Shown here: in pieces, positions 31,836-39,743 of the stretch
Layout of the letters: every line of letters starts with the position of its first letter
Numbering within the stretch: position 1 is the stretch's first letter
NCBI GenBank assembly: GCA_900320905.1
Contig: ONTZ01000035.1
Span: 1 to 39,743 of the forward strand
Length of the DNA stretch: 39,743 nucleotides
Source: an uncultured Prevotella sp.
GTDB lineage: Bacteria; Bacteroidota; Bacteroidia; Bacteroidales; Bacteroidaceae
Direction of reading: 5' to 3'
Made by a program: the position numbers and the translations under genes
The notes under the pieces: generated by a model
Seen by the model: only the letters and a program-made list of their open reading frames with translations
Told to the model about the DNA's origin: nothing
Database searches by the model: none

Positions 31836-32877
31836 TTTTCACTCTCCACAGTTTGTCTCCACGTATCACCAGTCCCATATCAATATTGTCCGTGAAGAGT
31901 TGTCCCGTACCCAGTCCTTGTGGCATACGGATAATGTCGCCATAGACATCCGAGGCAAACTGTGCGATGGCATTCAGACCGATATTACTTTCAAGTGCCG
32001 AGGTGATCCACGAACCGATGCCCTGTTCCTTGGCTACGGCAATCCACTCCAGACAACCCTGAATGCCTCCATGCAACGAGGGTTTTAGGATGATGTACCG
32101 TGGTTTGATGACATTCAGCATGTGACGTTTCATCTCTGGGTCATTCACGCCTATCAGTTCCTCGTCGAGAGCAATAGGCAGGGGTGACTCCCGACAGAGT
32201 TCCGCCATATAAGCCCACTGTCCTTGTCGAATTGGCTGTTCGATGGAGTGGATGGCGTATTGCGAAAGGAGTTCGAGTTTATAAAGCGCCTCCTCGAAGG
32301 GGAAAGCCCCATTGGCATCAAGTCTTAACTCCACTTCATGGAAACTGAACCGCTCTCGGATACGCTTCACCAAATCCAGTTCCTTGTCAAAGTCAATAGC
32401 ACCAATCTTCAATTTCACACAACGGAAACCCATTTCCAGTTTCTGTTCCATCCGTTGGAGCATCTCCTCATAACTACCCATCCAAACCAGTCCGTTGATG
32501 GGGATGCCGGCCTCACCACGAGAGAAAGCGGTATCAAACAGCCTGTCACCGCGCTCTAAATTCAGCAGTGCCGTTTCGAGTCCGAAGAGCATCGAGGGAT
32601 AGTCGCGGAGTTCGGGAATCATCGACAGGACACACTGGGGACTGTCCCCATTGTGTCCTTGACGGCAGAATTCCGCGCAGACTTTCTCTAAAGCCTCACG
32701 ATAGTCTGGCCCAGCATCACAACTCAAATCCGGCAGGGGTGCACACTCCCCCACGCCCTCTCGCTGACCATCCGACAGATGAATCAGCCATATTTTCCTG
32801 GTGGTATACACCCCTCGCGATGTCCCTGCAGGCTGTTTGAAATGGAGCACACGTTCCTCAATCCGATAGTTCATCAT
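31825..32877 (-). CDS. menC: o-succinylbenzoate synthase
   Basis: 350 residues. It dehydrates SHCHC to o-succinylbenzoate, an enolase-superfamily reaction. The barrel motifs are CVKLKIG (catalytic Lys pair), ELRLDANGAF (metal Asp), HSIEQPI (metal Glu), LDEELIG (metal Asp/Glu) and ILKPSLHGG (second catalytic Lys). Residues 75-84 (HNGDSPQCVL), in the N-terminal capping domain, are encoded by a 31-nt near-palindrome (32628-32658). It overlaps menE by 11 nt and its ATG overlaps the SLC13 TAA by one base. Confidence 0.94.
   Translation of the reverse strand: MMNYRIEERVLHFKQPAGTSRGVYTTRKIWLIHLSDGQREGVGECAPLPDLSCDAGPDYREALEKVCAEFCRQGHNGDSPQCVLSMIPELRDYPSMLFGLETALLNLERGDRLFDTAFSRGEAGIPINGLVWMGSYEEMLQRMEQKLEMGFRCVKLKIGAIDFDKELDLVKRIRERFSFHEVELRLDANGAFPFEEALYKLELLSQYAIHSIEQPIRQGQWAYMAELCRESPLPIALDEELIGVNDPEMKRHMLNVIKPRYIILKPSLHGGIQGCLEWIAVAKEQGIGSWITSALESNIGLNAIAQFASDVYGDIIRMPQGLGTGQLFTDNIDMGLVIRGDKLWRVKSDD
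32628..32658. repeat. 31-nt near-palindrome inside menC
   Basis: GGACACACTGGGGAC, a central T, then GTCCCCATTGTGTCC. The 15-nt arms are complementary except at one position. The core GGGGAC-T-GTCCCC is the same as in the 5-FCL gene (21532-21544), with different flanks. Confidence 0.8.
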
Positions 32878-34673
32878 TATTGCAGCGGTGTAAGGGGATA
32901 GACGATATTGACAATGAAGATGTTGGCGGCCAGGATAATGAGGTTCATCAGCAGGCCGATGCGCATGAAGTCACTAAAACGGTAACCGCCGGGGCCGTAG
33001 ACCAGCATGTGGGTAGGTGAACCGATGGGCGTGGCAAAACTGCTACTGACGCTTATCATCAGGGCAACGAGGAAGGGGAAAGGGTCGTAGCCCAATTTCT
33101 CAGCGGCATCGTACATGATGGGGAAGAACATGGCACCCGCCGCCGTGTTCGAGATAAACTCCGTAATAAAAGTACCCACGAAGCAGACAGCAGTCATCAC
33201 CACCAACGGGTTGGTACCACAGACATCGAGAATGCCGTTGGCCAACCACTCGGCAATACCCGTCTTCTGGATAGCAACACCGAGTACGGCACTACCGGCA
33301 AAGACCATCAGAATCTCCCAGTTGATGGCGCGCATGGCCTGCTCCATATTGCAGCAACGGAAAATGAGCATAGCGGCGGCAGCGAGGAAGGCACACTGTA
33401 GCAGCGGTAGGACACCGAGGGCCGAGAGTGCCACCATAGCAATCATAATGACGGTGGAGATAATTGTGCCGTAGCCGATATTGGGCACCTCGTCGGAGTC
33501 GAAGAAATGGAGGGCGCTTTTCAATGAAGAGGTGTTAACATTGATGTGCTTCGGACAAACAAACAGCAGTGTGTCGCCAGCCTGCAGCACCACGTCACGA
33601 GGTGCCTCGTTGATGCGCTCGCCACGCCGGGAGACTGCCGCCAGCACCAAATTATTATCCTTCTCAAACGAACTGCCACCGATGGTTGTTCCTATCAGCC
33701 GACTGCCGAAGTCGACGTATGCCGTGCGTAATTGGCAACTATTGTCTACCTCGCTCATGGAAAAGACATGATGGTCGGAACTCACCAACTTGTGCCTATA
33801 CGCCATATCAATCAGTTCGTCTATCTGTCCGGCATAGACCAGATGGTCGCCGCCCATGATGGGTTCATTCTCCGTGATGGGCAATGGGATATCGTCGAAG
33901 TGATACATCCCTATCAGGCTACCACCTTTGACGTGGTAGAGACCAGCGTCGCCCAGCGTCTGGCCGATATAAGGATTATCAGACGGAACCTGCAGTTCCA
34001 CCGTGTAGTCGCCTGTCGATTCGAAAGCACTCTCAGGCGCCTTGCGGTCAGGCAGCAAACGGCGCATGGCAATGACGGAGATCACGCCGATGGCCAGACA
34101 GAACAGTCCTGGGATAGTGGTGGTGAGGACGTTCATGGCCTCGCCCGTCTTCTCCTCGTAGAGTCCGCTGATGATGAGGTTCGGAGGCGTACCGATGAGG
34201 GTACACACACCGCCCATGCCCGAGGCATAACTCAGGGGAATGAGCAGTTTCGAGGGCGATACATTCAGTTTCTTGGCCCACATCTTGACGATATTGACGA
34301 AGAGCGACACGACTGTCGTGTTGCTCAGAAACGAACTGAGCACAGCCACAGGCAGCATCAGTCGTGTCACAGCCTTCGAATAACTGTTGGGCGTGCCGAG
34401 CAGATATCTCACAATACATTGCAGCACGCCAGTATGCATCAGACCTGCGACGACCACAAACAAGACACCTACGGTAATAACAGATGTACCGCTAAAACCC
34501 GAGAAAGCCTCGCTGGCATTAAGCACGCCCGTGACATAAAGCACGCCGATGGCTCCGAGAAACACGGTGTCGGTGCGCCACTTGGTGAATAGTAAGATAG
34601 TGAACATGCCTAACACTGTCACGATGGTGATCCAGGCGTCAAGGCCAAAACCTAAAAATATAAATGACTCCAT
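32877..34673 (-). CDS. SLC13-family permease with two RCK_C/TrkA_C domains
   Basis: 598 residues. The N-terminal membrane half has SFLSNTTVVSLFVNIVKMWA and LLIPLSYASGMGGVCTLIGT (with PPNL following), the first half of the DASS/SLC13 fold. Residues about 205-375 hold two TrkA_C-like regulatory domains (e.g. YIGQTLGDAGLYHVKGGSLI). The second membrane half has NWEILMVFAGSAVLGVAIQK, FISNTAAGAMFFPIMY and SSSFATPIGSPTHMLVYGPG. The two NT-containing hairpins carry the Na+ and anion sites of sodium-coupled carboxylate or sulfate carriers. The substrate is unknown; it sits inside the men operon. Confidence 0.9.
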   Translation of the reverse strand: MESFIFLGFGLDAWITIVTVLGMFTILLFTKWRTDTVFLGAIGVLYVTGVLNASEAFSGFSGTSVITVGVLFVVVAGLMHTGVLQCIVRYLLGTPNSYSKAVTRLMLPVAVLSSFLSNTTVVSLFVNIVKMWAKKLNVSPSKLLIPLSYASGMGGVCTLIGTPPNLIISGLYEEKTGEAMNVLTTTIPGLFCLAIGVISVIAMRRLLPDRKAPESAFESTGDYTVELQVPSDNPYIGQTLGDAGLYHVKGGSLIGMYHFDDIPLPITENEPIMGGDHLVYAGQIDELIDMAYRHKLVSSDHHVFSMSEVDNSCQLRTAYVDFGSRLIGTTIGGSSFEKDNNLVLAAVSRRGERINEAPRDVVLQAGDTLLFVCPKHINVNTSSLKSALHFFDSDEVPNIGYGTIISTVIMIAMVALSALGVLPLLQCAFLAAAAMLIFRCCNMEQAMRAINWEILMVFAGSAVLGVAIQKTGIAEWLANGILDVCGTNPLVVMTAVCFVGTFITEFISNTAAGAMFFPIMYDAAEKLGYDPFPFLVALMISVSSSFATPIGSPTHMLVYGPGGYRFSDFMRIGLLMNLIILAANIFIVNIVYPLTPLQ

Positions 34674-34707
34674 ACCTTATCTATTTATATACCGTTTTGT
34701 TACCTTT

Positions 34708-35568
34708 CTACGGCAGTTTTGGATATTTCTTAAAGTCAGGCTTGCGTTTCTCAAGGAAAGCCTTGCCGCCCTCCTGCGCCTCGTCGAGGAAATAGTAGAG
34801 CATCGTACAGTCGCCTGCCAGTTCCTGAATACCTGCCTGTCCATCCAGTTCGGCATTCAGTCCCGCCTTGATCATCCTTAAAGCCAACGGCGAACGTTCC
34901 ATCATGATCTCTGCCCACTCTACGCACTCGTCTTCGAGACGTTCGATAGGCACCACCTTGTTCACCATTCCCATCTCCTCCGCCTCACGAGCCGTATACT
35001 GCCGACACAGGAACCAGATCTCACGGGCCTTCTTCTGTCCCACGATACGGGCCAGATACGATGAGCCGAAGCCGGCATCAAACGACCCCACCTTCGGCCC
35101 CGTCTGTCCGAAGATGGCATTCTCCGAGGCGATGGTCAGGTCACAGACGAGATGGAGCACATGTCCCCCACCGATGGCATAGCCGTTCACCATCGCGATG
35201 ACGGGTTTCGGCAGGCGCCGTATCTGCATCTGTACGTCGAGCACACTCAGACGCGGCACACCTTCCTCATCCACATAACCGCCACGACCCTTCACATGCA
35301 TGTCACCACCGGAACAGAAAGCATGTTTCACGTCGGCGAGTGTCTTTCCTTCCGGTACCTCACTCATGGCACCTGTCAACAGCACCACACTGATGTCCTG
35401 CATCTCCCGGCACTGCGCAAAGGCCTGACTCAGTTCCCACGTGGTCTTCGGTGTGAAGGCATTGCGGTAGTGCGGACGGTTGATGGTGATCTTCGCAATC
35501 CCGTTATATGCTTCGAAGAGAATCTCCTCGAATTCACGGATAGTCTTCCATTGTCTCTTTTCCATCAT
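34708..35568 (-). CDS. menB: 1,4-dihydroxy-2-naphthoyl-CoA synthase
   Basis: 286 residues, a crotonase-fold enzyme. It closes the naphthoquinone ring of o-succinylbenzoyl-CoA. Family-specific blocks are [25 protein letters not shown] (oxyanion hole), [40 protein letters not shown] (with the catalytic aspartate) and the C-terminal F-L-E-K-R-K-P-D-F. Two Met codons begin the gene (MMEKRQW); either may be used. First gene of the menB, permease, menC, menE unit. menF, menD and menA are not in the window. Confidence 0.96.
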   Translation of the reverse strand: MMEKRQWKTIREFEEILFEAYNGIAKITINRPHYRNAFTPKTTWELSQAFAQCREMQDISVVLLTGAMSEVPEGKTLADVKHAFCSGGDMHVKGRGGYVDEEGVPRLSVLDVQMQIRRLPKPVIAMVNGYAIGGGHVLHLVCDLTIASENAIFGQTGPKVGSFDAGFGSSYLARIVGQKKAREIWFLCRQYTAREAEEMGMVNKVVPIERLEDECVEWAEIMMERSPLALRMIKAGLNAELDGQAGIQELAGDCTMLYYFLDEAQEGGKAFLEKRKPDFKKYPKLP

Positions 35569-35593
35569 ATTTATACCTTATTAATATTGCCTG

Positions 35594-35624
35594 CAAAGGT
35601 ACAAAAAAGAATGCAAACAATCAA
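35594..35624 (-). promoter_or_regulatory. Promoter of the men operon
   Basis: Minus strand TACCTTTG (35594-35601) with TTG at 35622-35624, 20 nt upstream. It lies 26 nt before the menB start. Confidence 0.65.
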
Positions 35625-35659
35625 GAAAACAGCCCAAAAAGAGCATCGCAATCGAAAAA

Positions 35660-35687
35660 CAGGTGCCGGCATCACTGCCAGCACCTG
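35660..35687 (-). terminator. Terminator behind the first LRR gene
   Basis: CAGGTGCCGGCA / TGCCAGCACCTG is a 12-bp stem with one mismatch and loop TCAC. On the minus strand it is followed by GTTTTTC. It separates the LRR gene from the menB promoter. Confidence 0.75.
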
Positions 35688-35727
35688 TCACAAAACTAAT
35701 CCATTATATTTTTGATCAAGAAGATCC

Positions 35728-37485
35728 TTAGTTGACACTCAAGATGGTGTTCACAATCATGACGATGTCGGCGGCATTCACCGTGCCGTCATGGTTGGCA
35801 TCAGCACCGTCGATCACAAACTTCGACGTGGGATTGTTCATAATGTAGTTGACGACCTCCACGATATCGGCAGCATTCACCGTACCATCGCCGTTGGCAT
35901 CGCCGAGGGTGAAGGGAGCGGTAATCTCCACCTGGTAACTCACCGAGGCGGGAGCGTTGCGGTAGTCGGTGGCGGGACCGCTGAGCGTGATGGTAGCCGT
36001 GCCCGGGCCTACGATGGTGAGTGCACCGGTCTTGGCATCGACCTTCACCACCGTCTCGTCGCTCGACTTCCATTCCACTACGCCGTCATAGCCGTCGGAG
36101 TGGGTGTAGGTGGGGGCGGTCAGTTCCTCGCCCAACTTGGCTTTAAGTGTCTCGGTGGAGGATAGTTTCAGCCAGGAATCGGGCTTGACAACTTTATATA
36201 TATGGAGGTTCACGGGCAGGTTGTTGTCCTTCGAGTTCCCGTCCATCCAAGCATAAGGCCACTTTGTCTCATACTCGTATGTGTTCTCGGCTCCCACCAG
36301 GCTCTCGGCGTTGGGGCCGTCATTAGAGAAGACGAAATATTTCACACCATCGTAAGTGGCCCATGCCGGTGTGACGCTCTTGTCAGCAGCCACGAGGTTC
36401 AGCACGCGCTCCACGTCGAAGCGCTCATGTACCTTCAGACCGACTTCCGTTGGCGACAGTTTCCAGGCTGTGACGCTGGGGTTCTGGTTGTTGAGTTTCA
36501 GGGAGTTCTCATCTGTTCCCGCCTTCTTCACACCTGTCAGGTCGAGCCACATCAGTTTGTTGTTCTCTGCCCAAATGCCGTTCATGTTCGGGCATTTGTC
36601 GATGATGAGCGTTTGGAGTTTGTTGTCGTGGCAGTCTAGTCCGTAGATGGCGGGCAGGTTGTTCAGCGTCAGCGTGCCGAGCACGTTGTTGAGGGCCTCG
36701 ATGGAGCCAAGTTGCGCCAGGTCATCGACGAGCATACTGGTGATATCGCTATTATCCACGAGGATGGAGAGCACTTCGGGCAGGCTCTTGAAGGTAAGCG
36801 ACTTGATGGTGCTGCTTTTGATGTCAATGTTCGTCAGCAGCGGACAGTTCGCCATGTTGAGCGAATTAAGTTGATAGTAATCATGTATGCCGTCAACACC
36901 GATGTCCTGTATTGACTTGTGGCCGCTGAAGTCCAAGTCGGTGATACCCGTCGTGCCCGTAAACGCGACTGACCGGAGGTCGGAGAACTGCTTCGGGTCG
37001 AAGGTCTTGATGAGGGGGGCGTTATTCAGAACGAGATACTTGATGCCGCTGGGCAGTTTCAGCGTTGAGAGGCTGGCAGGATTCTCGCCTGCCAAGAAAG
37101 TTTCCAGGTTGGTACACTTCGATGCATCTACCGTTGTCAATCCGCCGACCTGGTCCTGGATATCCAGCGTGTTCAGGTTCGGCAGGGCGTAGTCGAATGT
37201 CCTCAGGCAGGGCTCATCCGCGTAATTGACAAGATACAGTTCCGTAATGGATGTCAGCAGTTCGATGCCTTTCAGGTTGCTGACATTGTCGAAGGTGTGA
37301 TGTCCGCCGTTGGCTTCCATCTCCTCGGCACTGATGATGTCGTCCTCCTCAATGTTGTCAAAGGCTTCTTTCACCTGCGCACGGAAATTGTCGTCAGGGA
37401 AGTTCGTAGAGTTAATCGCCACTTGCGCCTGTGCGCCGATCATTGCCAGTGTCAAGAATGTTGCTGATAGAAGTATTTTCTTCAT
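35728..37485 (-). CDS. Secreted LRR (BspA-like) protein with Ig-like and dockerin-like domains
   Basis: 585 residues. Signal peptide MKKILLSATFLTLAMIGAQA. Residues 22-60 hold the NFPDDNFRAQV motif and an EF-hand-like acidic patch. Irregular leucine-rich repeats of about 22 residues follow (about 70-330; e.g. LTSITELYLV, LNSLNMANCPLLTNIDIKS). A linker domain leads to a Big2-like fold (VEWKSSDETVVKVDAKTGAL) and a C-terminal pair of calcium-binding repeats (GDANGDGTVNAADIVEVVNY; DANHDGTVNAADIVMIVN), dockerin-type. No T9SS tail is seen. It is surface or secreted; ligand unknown. Promoter at 37519-37550. Confidence 0.9.
   Translation of the reverse strand: MKKILLSATFLTLAMIGAQAQVAINSTNFPDDNFRAQVKEAFDNIEEDDIISAEEMEANGGHHTFDNVSNLKGIELLTSITELYLVNYADEPCLRTFDYALPNLNTLDIQDQVGGLTTVDASKCTNLETFLAGENPASLSTLKLPSGIKYLVLNNAPLIKTFDPKQFSDLRSVAFTGTTGITDLDFSGHKSIQDIGVDGIHDYYQLNSLNMANCPLLTNIDIKSSTIKSLTFKSLPEVLSILVDNSDITSMLVDDLAQLGSIEALNNVLGTLTLNNLPAIYGLDCHDNKLQTLIIDKCPNMNGIWAENNKLMWLDLTGVKKAGTDENSLKLNNQNPSVTAWKLSPTEVGLKVHERFDVERVLNLVAADKSVTPAWATYDGVKYFVFSNDGPNAESLVGAENTYEYETKWPYAWMDGNSKDNNLPVNLHIYKVVKPDSWLKLSSTETLKAKLGEELTAPTYTHSDGYDGVVEWKSSDETVVKVDAKTGALTIVGPGTATITLSGPATDYRNAPASVSYQVEITAPFTLGDANGDGTVNAADIVEVVNYIMNNPTSKFVIDGADANHDGTVNAADIVMIVNTILSVN
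35762..36309. repeat. 548-bp direct repeat, copy 1
   Basis: Aligns without any gap to 37626-38173 (constant offset 1864), with about 22 mismatches by eye, nearly all silent. It covers the linker, Ig-like and dockerin-like part of the LRR protein. The two copies are in the same orientation. Confidence 0.92.
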
Positions 37486-37518
37486 ACTTTATAATGTTTT
37501 TAGAATTCTTTTCGACTG

Positions 37519-37550
37519 CAAAGTTATGGAAATTGCGCGAAACGACCAAA
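37519..37550 (-). promoter_or_regulatory. Promoter of the first LRR gene
   Basis: Minus strand TAACTTTG (37519-37526) and TTTG (37547-37550), 20 nt apart. The start codon is 34 nt downstream of the -7 box. Confidence 0.65.
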
Positions 37551-37594
37551 CATTTGAGGGATTTTTTCAGCAGCGTGACCTCGGGCACGGAAAC

Positions 37595-39355
37595 TTAGTT
37601 ACCCATGATGATATTGACAATCGCCACGATGTCGGCGGCATTCACCGTGCCGTCGTGGTTGGCATCGGCACCGTCAATCACAAACTTCGACGTGGGATTG
37701 TTCATAATGTAGTTGACGACCTCCACGATATCGGCAGCATTCACCGTGCCGTCGCCGTTGGCATCGCCGAGGGTGAAGGGAGCGGTGATCTCCACCTGAT
37801 AACTCACCGAGGCGGGAGCGTTGCGATAGTCGGTGGCGGGGCCGCTGAGCGTGATGGTAGCCGTGCCAGGGCCTACGATGGTGAGTGCACCGGTCTTGGC
37901 ATCAACCTTCACCACCGTCTCGTCGCTCGACTTCCATTCCACTTCGCCGTCATAGCCGTCGGAGTGGGTGTAGGTGGGAGCGGTCAGTTCCTCGCCCAAC
38001 TTGGCCTTGAGGGTCTCGGTGGAGGATAGTTTCAGCCAGGAATCGGGCTTGACAACCTTATATATATGAAGGTTCACGGGCAGGTTGTTGTCCTTCGAAT
38101 TCCCGTCCATCCAAGTGTAAGGCCACTTTGTTTCATACTCGTATGTGTTCTCGGCTCCCACCAGGCTCTCGGCATTGACACCGTCGTTGGAGAAGACGAG
38201 ATAGCGGATGCCGTCGATAGTGGTCTCTGCTGCGGTCACGTTCTTGCCGTTGGCCACAAGGTTGAGCACGCGGTCAGCCTTCATACGCTCGTGTACTTTC
38301 AGGCCCACCTCTGTCGGCGACAGTTTCCAGGCTATGACGTTGGGGTTTTGATTATCGACCCTGAATTCGGTTTCCTCGACATTGATATCCTTCACGAGTT
38401 TGCTCATGTCGAGCCACATCAGTTGGTTGTTCATCGCTCCCAGCATCTGGAAGTTCGGGCTCTCATCAATGATGAGCGTCCGCATCTTATTATTGTTTGC
38501 ATCAAGGCGGAAGAAGGCTTGGCACTTCTTAACATTCAATTCCCCGATATCGTTGTTTTCACAGCCGATACCTGTAAGTTCCTCACAGTTCTCCACCTTG
38601 AACGTCTTTATCTCATTGTCGCTAACTTGGATTTCGCCTAAATGAGGAAGGTCCTTCACGACCAAGGTCTCTATGGAAGTCCAGGCAAGTTCTATTTTCC
38701 AGAGGTTCTCACAACCCGACACGTTCAACGATGTCAGCGGATAGACTCCTTCTTCACCTTCTCCAAAGACTCCCAACCAGTTTAGTTGAGTGAAATTACT
38801 CAAATCCAGTTTCTTGACATCTCCTCCATTAACTAATCTCAGACTCACCAGACTATTCTGGCATGGACTCAAATCGAGGGAAGAAATCTTAGGAACGCTA
38901 TTCAGTGTCAAGTCTTCAATACTCGCAGGCAACTTGATGGTGGTCAATCCACTCATGCCACTGTCAAGGTTAAGAAACTTCAGTTTGCCGTTCTGGCTGA
39001 AGTCGAGCGTGGTCACGCAGTGGTAATCTCCCATCGTGAATGAAGCCAGATTCGTGAACTTGCTGATATCGAACATGACAAAGCCTTCCTGGTCTGGAAT
39101 GTTGGTTCCAAAGATAAGAAGATCCTGCAAATGATAGAAATACTCAATACCCTTGAAGTTCTGGACATCCCAGAAGGAAATCCCTTCGACGGCAGCAATC
39201 TCCTCGTCGGTGAGAACACCGTCGCCATTATCGATACCTTCCATCGACCACCTGAAGTTCTCGTCAGGGAAATTCGTCTCATTAATCGTCACGTCAGCCT
39301 GTGCGCTACCTATTGAGAGCGCGATGGCTGCAAAGGATAATAACAGTTTCTTCAT
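37595..39355 (-). CDS. Second secreted LRR/Ig-like/dockerin-like protein (paralog)
   Basis: 586 residues from MKKLLLSFAAIALSIGSAQA, a good signal peptide. An in-frame ATG at 39385 would add MHYKYKKKQS and lies only 5 nt after a -7 box, so it is not preferred. The mature N-terminus repeats the NETNFPDENFR motif and has a real EF-hand-like loop (DNGDGVLTDEE). LRRs (about 60-330) differ strongly from the neighbour, while the last 200 residues are almost identical, ending GDANGDGTVNAADIVEVVNY and DANHDGTVNAADIVAIVN. The genes probably arose by tandem duplication with later divergence of the ligand-binding part. Confidence 0.9.
   Translation of the reverse strand: MKKLLLSFAAIALSIGSAQADVTINETNFPDENFRWSMEGIDNGDGVLTDEEIAAVEGISFWDVQNFKGIEYFYHLQDLLIFGTNIPDQEGFVMFDISKFTNLASFTMGDYHCVTTLDFSQNGKLKFLNLDSGMSGLTTIKLPASIEDLTLNSVPKISSLDLSPCQNSLVSLRLVNGGDVKKLDLSNFTQLNWLGVFGEGEEGVYPLTSLNVSGCENLWKIELAWTSIETLVVKDLPHLGEIQVSDNEIKTFKVENCEELTGIGCENNDIGELNVKKCQAFFRLDANNNKMRTLIIDESPNFQMLGAMNNQLMWLDMSKLVKDINVEETEFRVDNQNPNVIAWKLSPTEVGLKVHERMKADRVLNLVANGKNVTAAETTIDGIRYLVFSNDGVNAESLVGAENTYEYETKWPYTWMDGNSKDNNLPVNLHIYKVVKPDSWLKLSSTETLKAKLGEELTAPTYTHSDGYDGEVEWKSSDETVVKVDAKTGALTIVGPGTATITLSGPATDYRNAPASVSYQVEITAPFTLGDANGDGTVNAADIVEVVNYIMNNPTSKFVIDGADANHDGTVNAADIVAIVNIIMGN
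37626..38173. repeat. 548-bp direct repeat, copy 2
   Basis: Partner of 35762-36309. Similarity falls off sharply upstream in the LRR region but persists weakly through the preceding WKLSPTEVGLKVHER block. Confidence 0.92.
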
Positions 39356-39389
39356 ACTTTGTTTCTTTTTGTATTTATAATGCATGGCA

Positions 39390-39397
39390 CAAAGTTA
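39390..39397 (-). promoter_or_regulatory. -7 box TAACTTTG of the second LRR gene
   Basis: Same box as in front of the first LRR gene, 34 nt before the chosen start codon. No clear -33 element. Confidence 0.55.
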
Positions 39398-39542
39398 GGA
39401 AAATCCCATCGCTTTACTACTCCTTTTGTTACAGAAATGTGGAAATCTGTCCGAAATACCACCCAAATGGGTGGTGGTACATGGTATATTGCATTAGATT
39501 TCGGACGGCCCATTCTTGTCTCCCAAAAAGGTCAATCGTCTC

Positions 39543-39650
39543 CTGAGGAACAGACTTCAAACTCGGAATTATTAGACCCAAATCTGGGGGAAGACATTCC
39601 GGAGTCGGAATTTTATGCCTCAGATCTGGGGCACATTTTTCTGGGTGTAG
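39543..39650. repeat. Diverged ~42-bp tandem repeats, same family as the 737-1020 array
   Basis: Units begin at 39543 (CTGAGGAACAGAC), 39584 (CTGGGGGAAGACAT) and 39626 (CTGGGGCACATTTTT). The first ten bases of the second unit are identical to those of units 1 and 2 of the left array (CTGGGGGAAG), and each full unit ends in AAAT or AGAT as those end in GAAT. The internal part has diverged. No coding sequence is seen. Confidence 0.6.
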
Positions 39651-39743
39651 TGTACTGATTTTGGTTGACAGTTTTGTTTGTTATTCCTAACTTGGTTTAC
39701 ACTATTCTTTTTTTATTCCTATATAGGTTGTCTGTTTGAGACT
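39651..39743. other. AT-rich window end, possible insertion-sequence terminus
   Basis: The segment starts TGTACTGATTTTGGTTGACA. Two similar words, TTGGTTGACAGTTTT and TTGGTTTACACTATT, lie about 29 nt apart. The TG start and repeated words look like one end of a transposable element, but no transposase lies inside the window. Nothing else is recognised. Confidence 0.2.

Noticed and set aside
35791-38029. Plus-strand frames opposite the dockerin-like regions
   Set aside because: They are antisense images of the calcium-binding repeats in the duplicated segment.

Overview
The window reads as chromosomal DNA of a Bacteroidales bacterium, most likely Prevotellaceae (Prevotella/Segatella-like). 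The evidence is Bacteroidetes promoters (TAnnTTTG about 20 nt after TTTG/TTG) in front of many transcription units, no clear Shine-Dalgarno sequences, Bacteroidetes-specific families (BT_3928, DUF1599, DUF4199, DUF4956, DUF6048/DUF6452), menaquinone genes, and secreted BspA-type leucine-rich-repeat proteins with dockerin-like C-termini. No complete insertion sequence, CRISPR array or intact prophage is seen.

Layout. 1-1640 is a decaying accessory stretch: the tail of an Rpn-type nuclease, a strong terminator, a 43-bp tandem-repeat array, an amidase fragment with a stop codon, a large hairpin, a HipA scrap and an orphan HipB-like repressor. 1641-5045 (minus) holds an HGSNAT-like acyltransferase, a CCA-adding enzyme, a short gene remnant and a PIN toxin/antitoxin pair. 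5270-10310 (plus) runs lipoprotein, DUF1599, BT_3928, tpiA, SPOR protein, folE and a one-TM protein, ending in a shared terminator. 10357-13081 (minus) is a VTC-domain/DUF4956/DUF2490/Sel1 operon. 13210-18638 (plus) holds exonuclease III, a heterodimeric ABC exporter, a membrane protein and a cupin lipoprotein. 18639-19795 (minus) is ribH with a membrane-anchored TPR protein. 19975-21334 (plus) is recF with a DciA-like gene. 21331-26128 (minus) carries 5-FCL, an S41 protease, dCMP deaminase and an M3 peptidase. 26216-30482 (minus) carries a Crp-like regulator, ApbE, DUF6048, DUF6452, a broken glycosyltransferase and DUF4199. The SRP RNA is at about 30683-30778 (plus). 30843-35568 (minus) is menB, an SLC13 permease, menC and menE. 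35728-39355 (minus) holds two paralogous LRR/Ig/dockerin secreted proteins. The last 350 bases carry diverged repeats of the left-edge type.

The most unusual theme is repeat material inside housekeeping genes. Short tandem or palindromic repeats, several of which also occur between genes here, sit in frame in CCA-transferase, an ABC exporter subunit, 5-FCL (twice), MenC and MenE, apparently adding peptide loops without breaking the frames. Other points of note are a tRNA T-arm-like 3' fragment just behind the SRP RNA, a gap-free 548-bp duplication shared by the two secreted proteins, a roughly 70-nt deletion in a glycosyltransferase, and a possibly leaderless recF.

All family calls are from reading the sequence. 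No database search was run.
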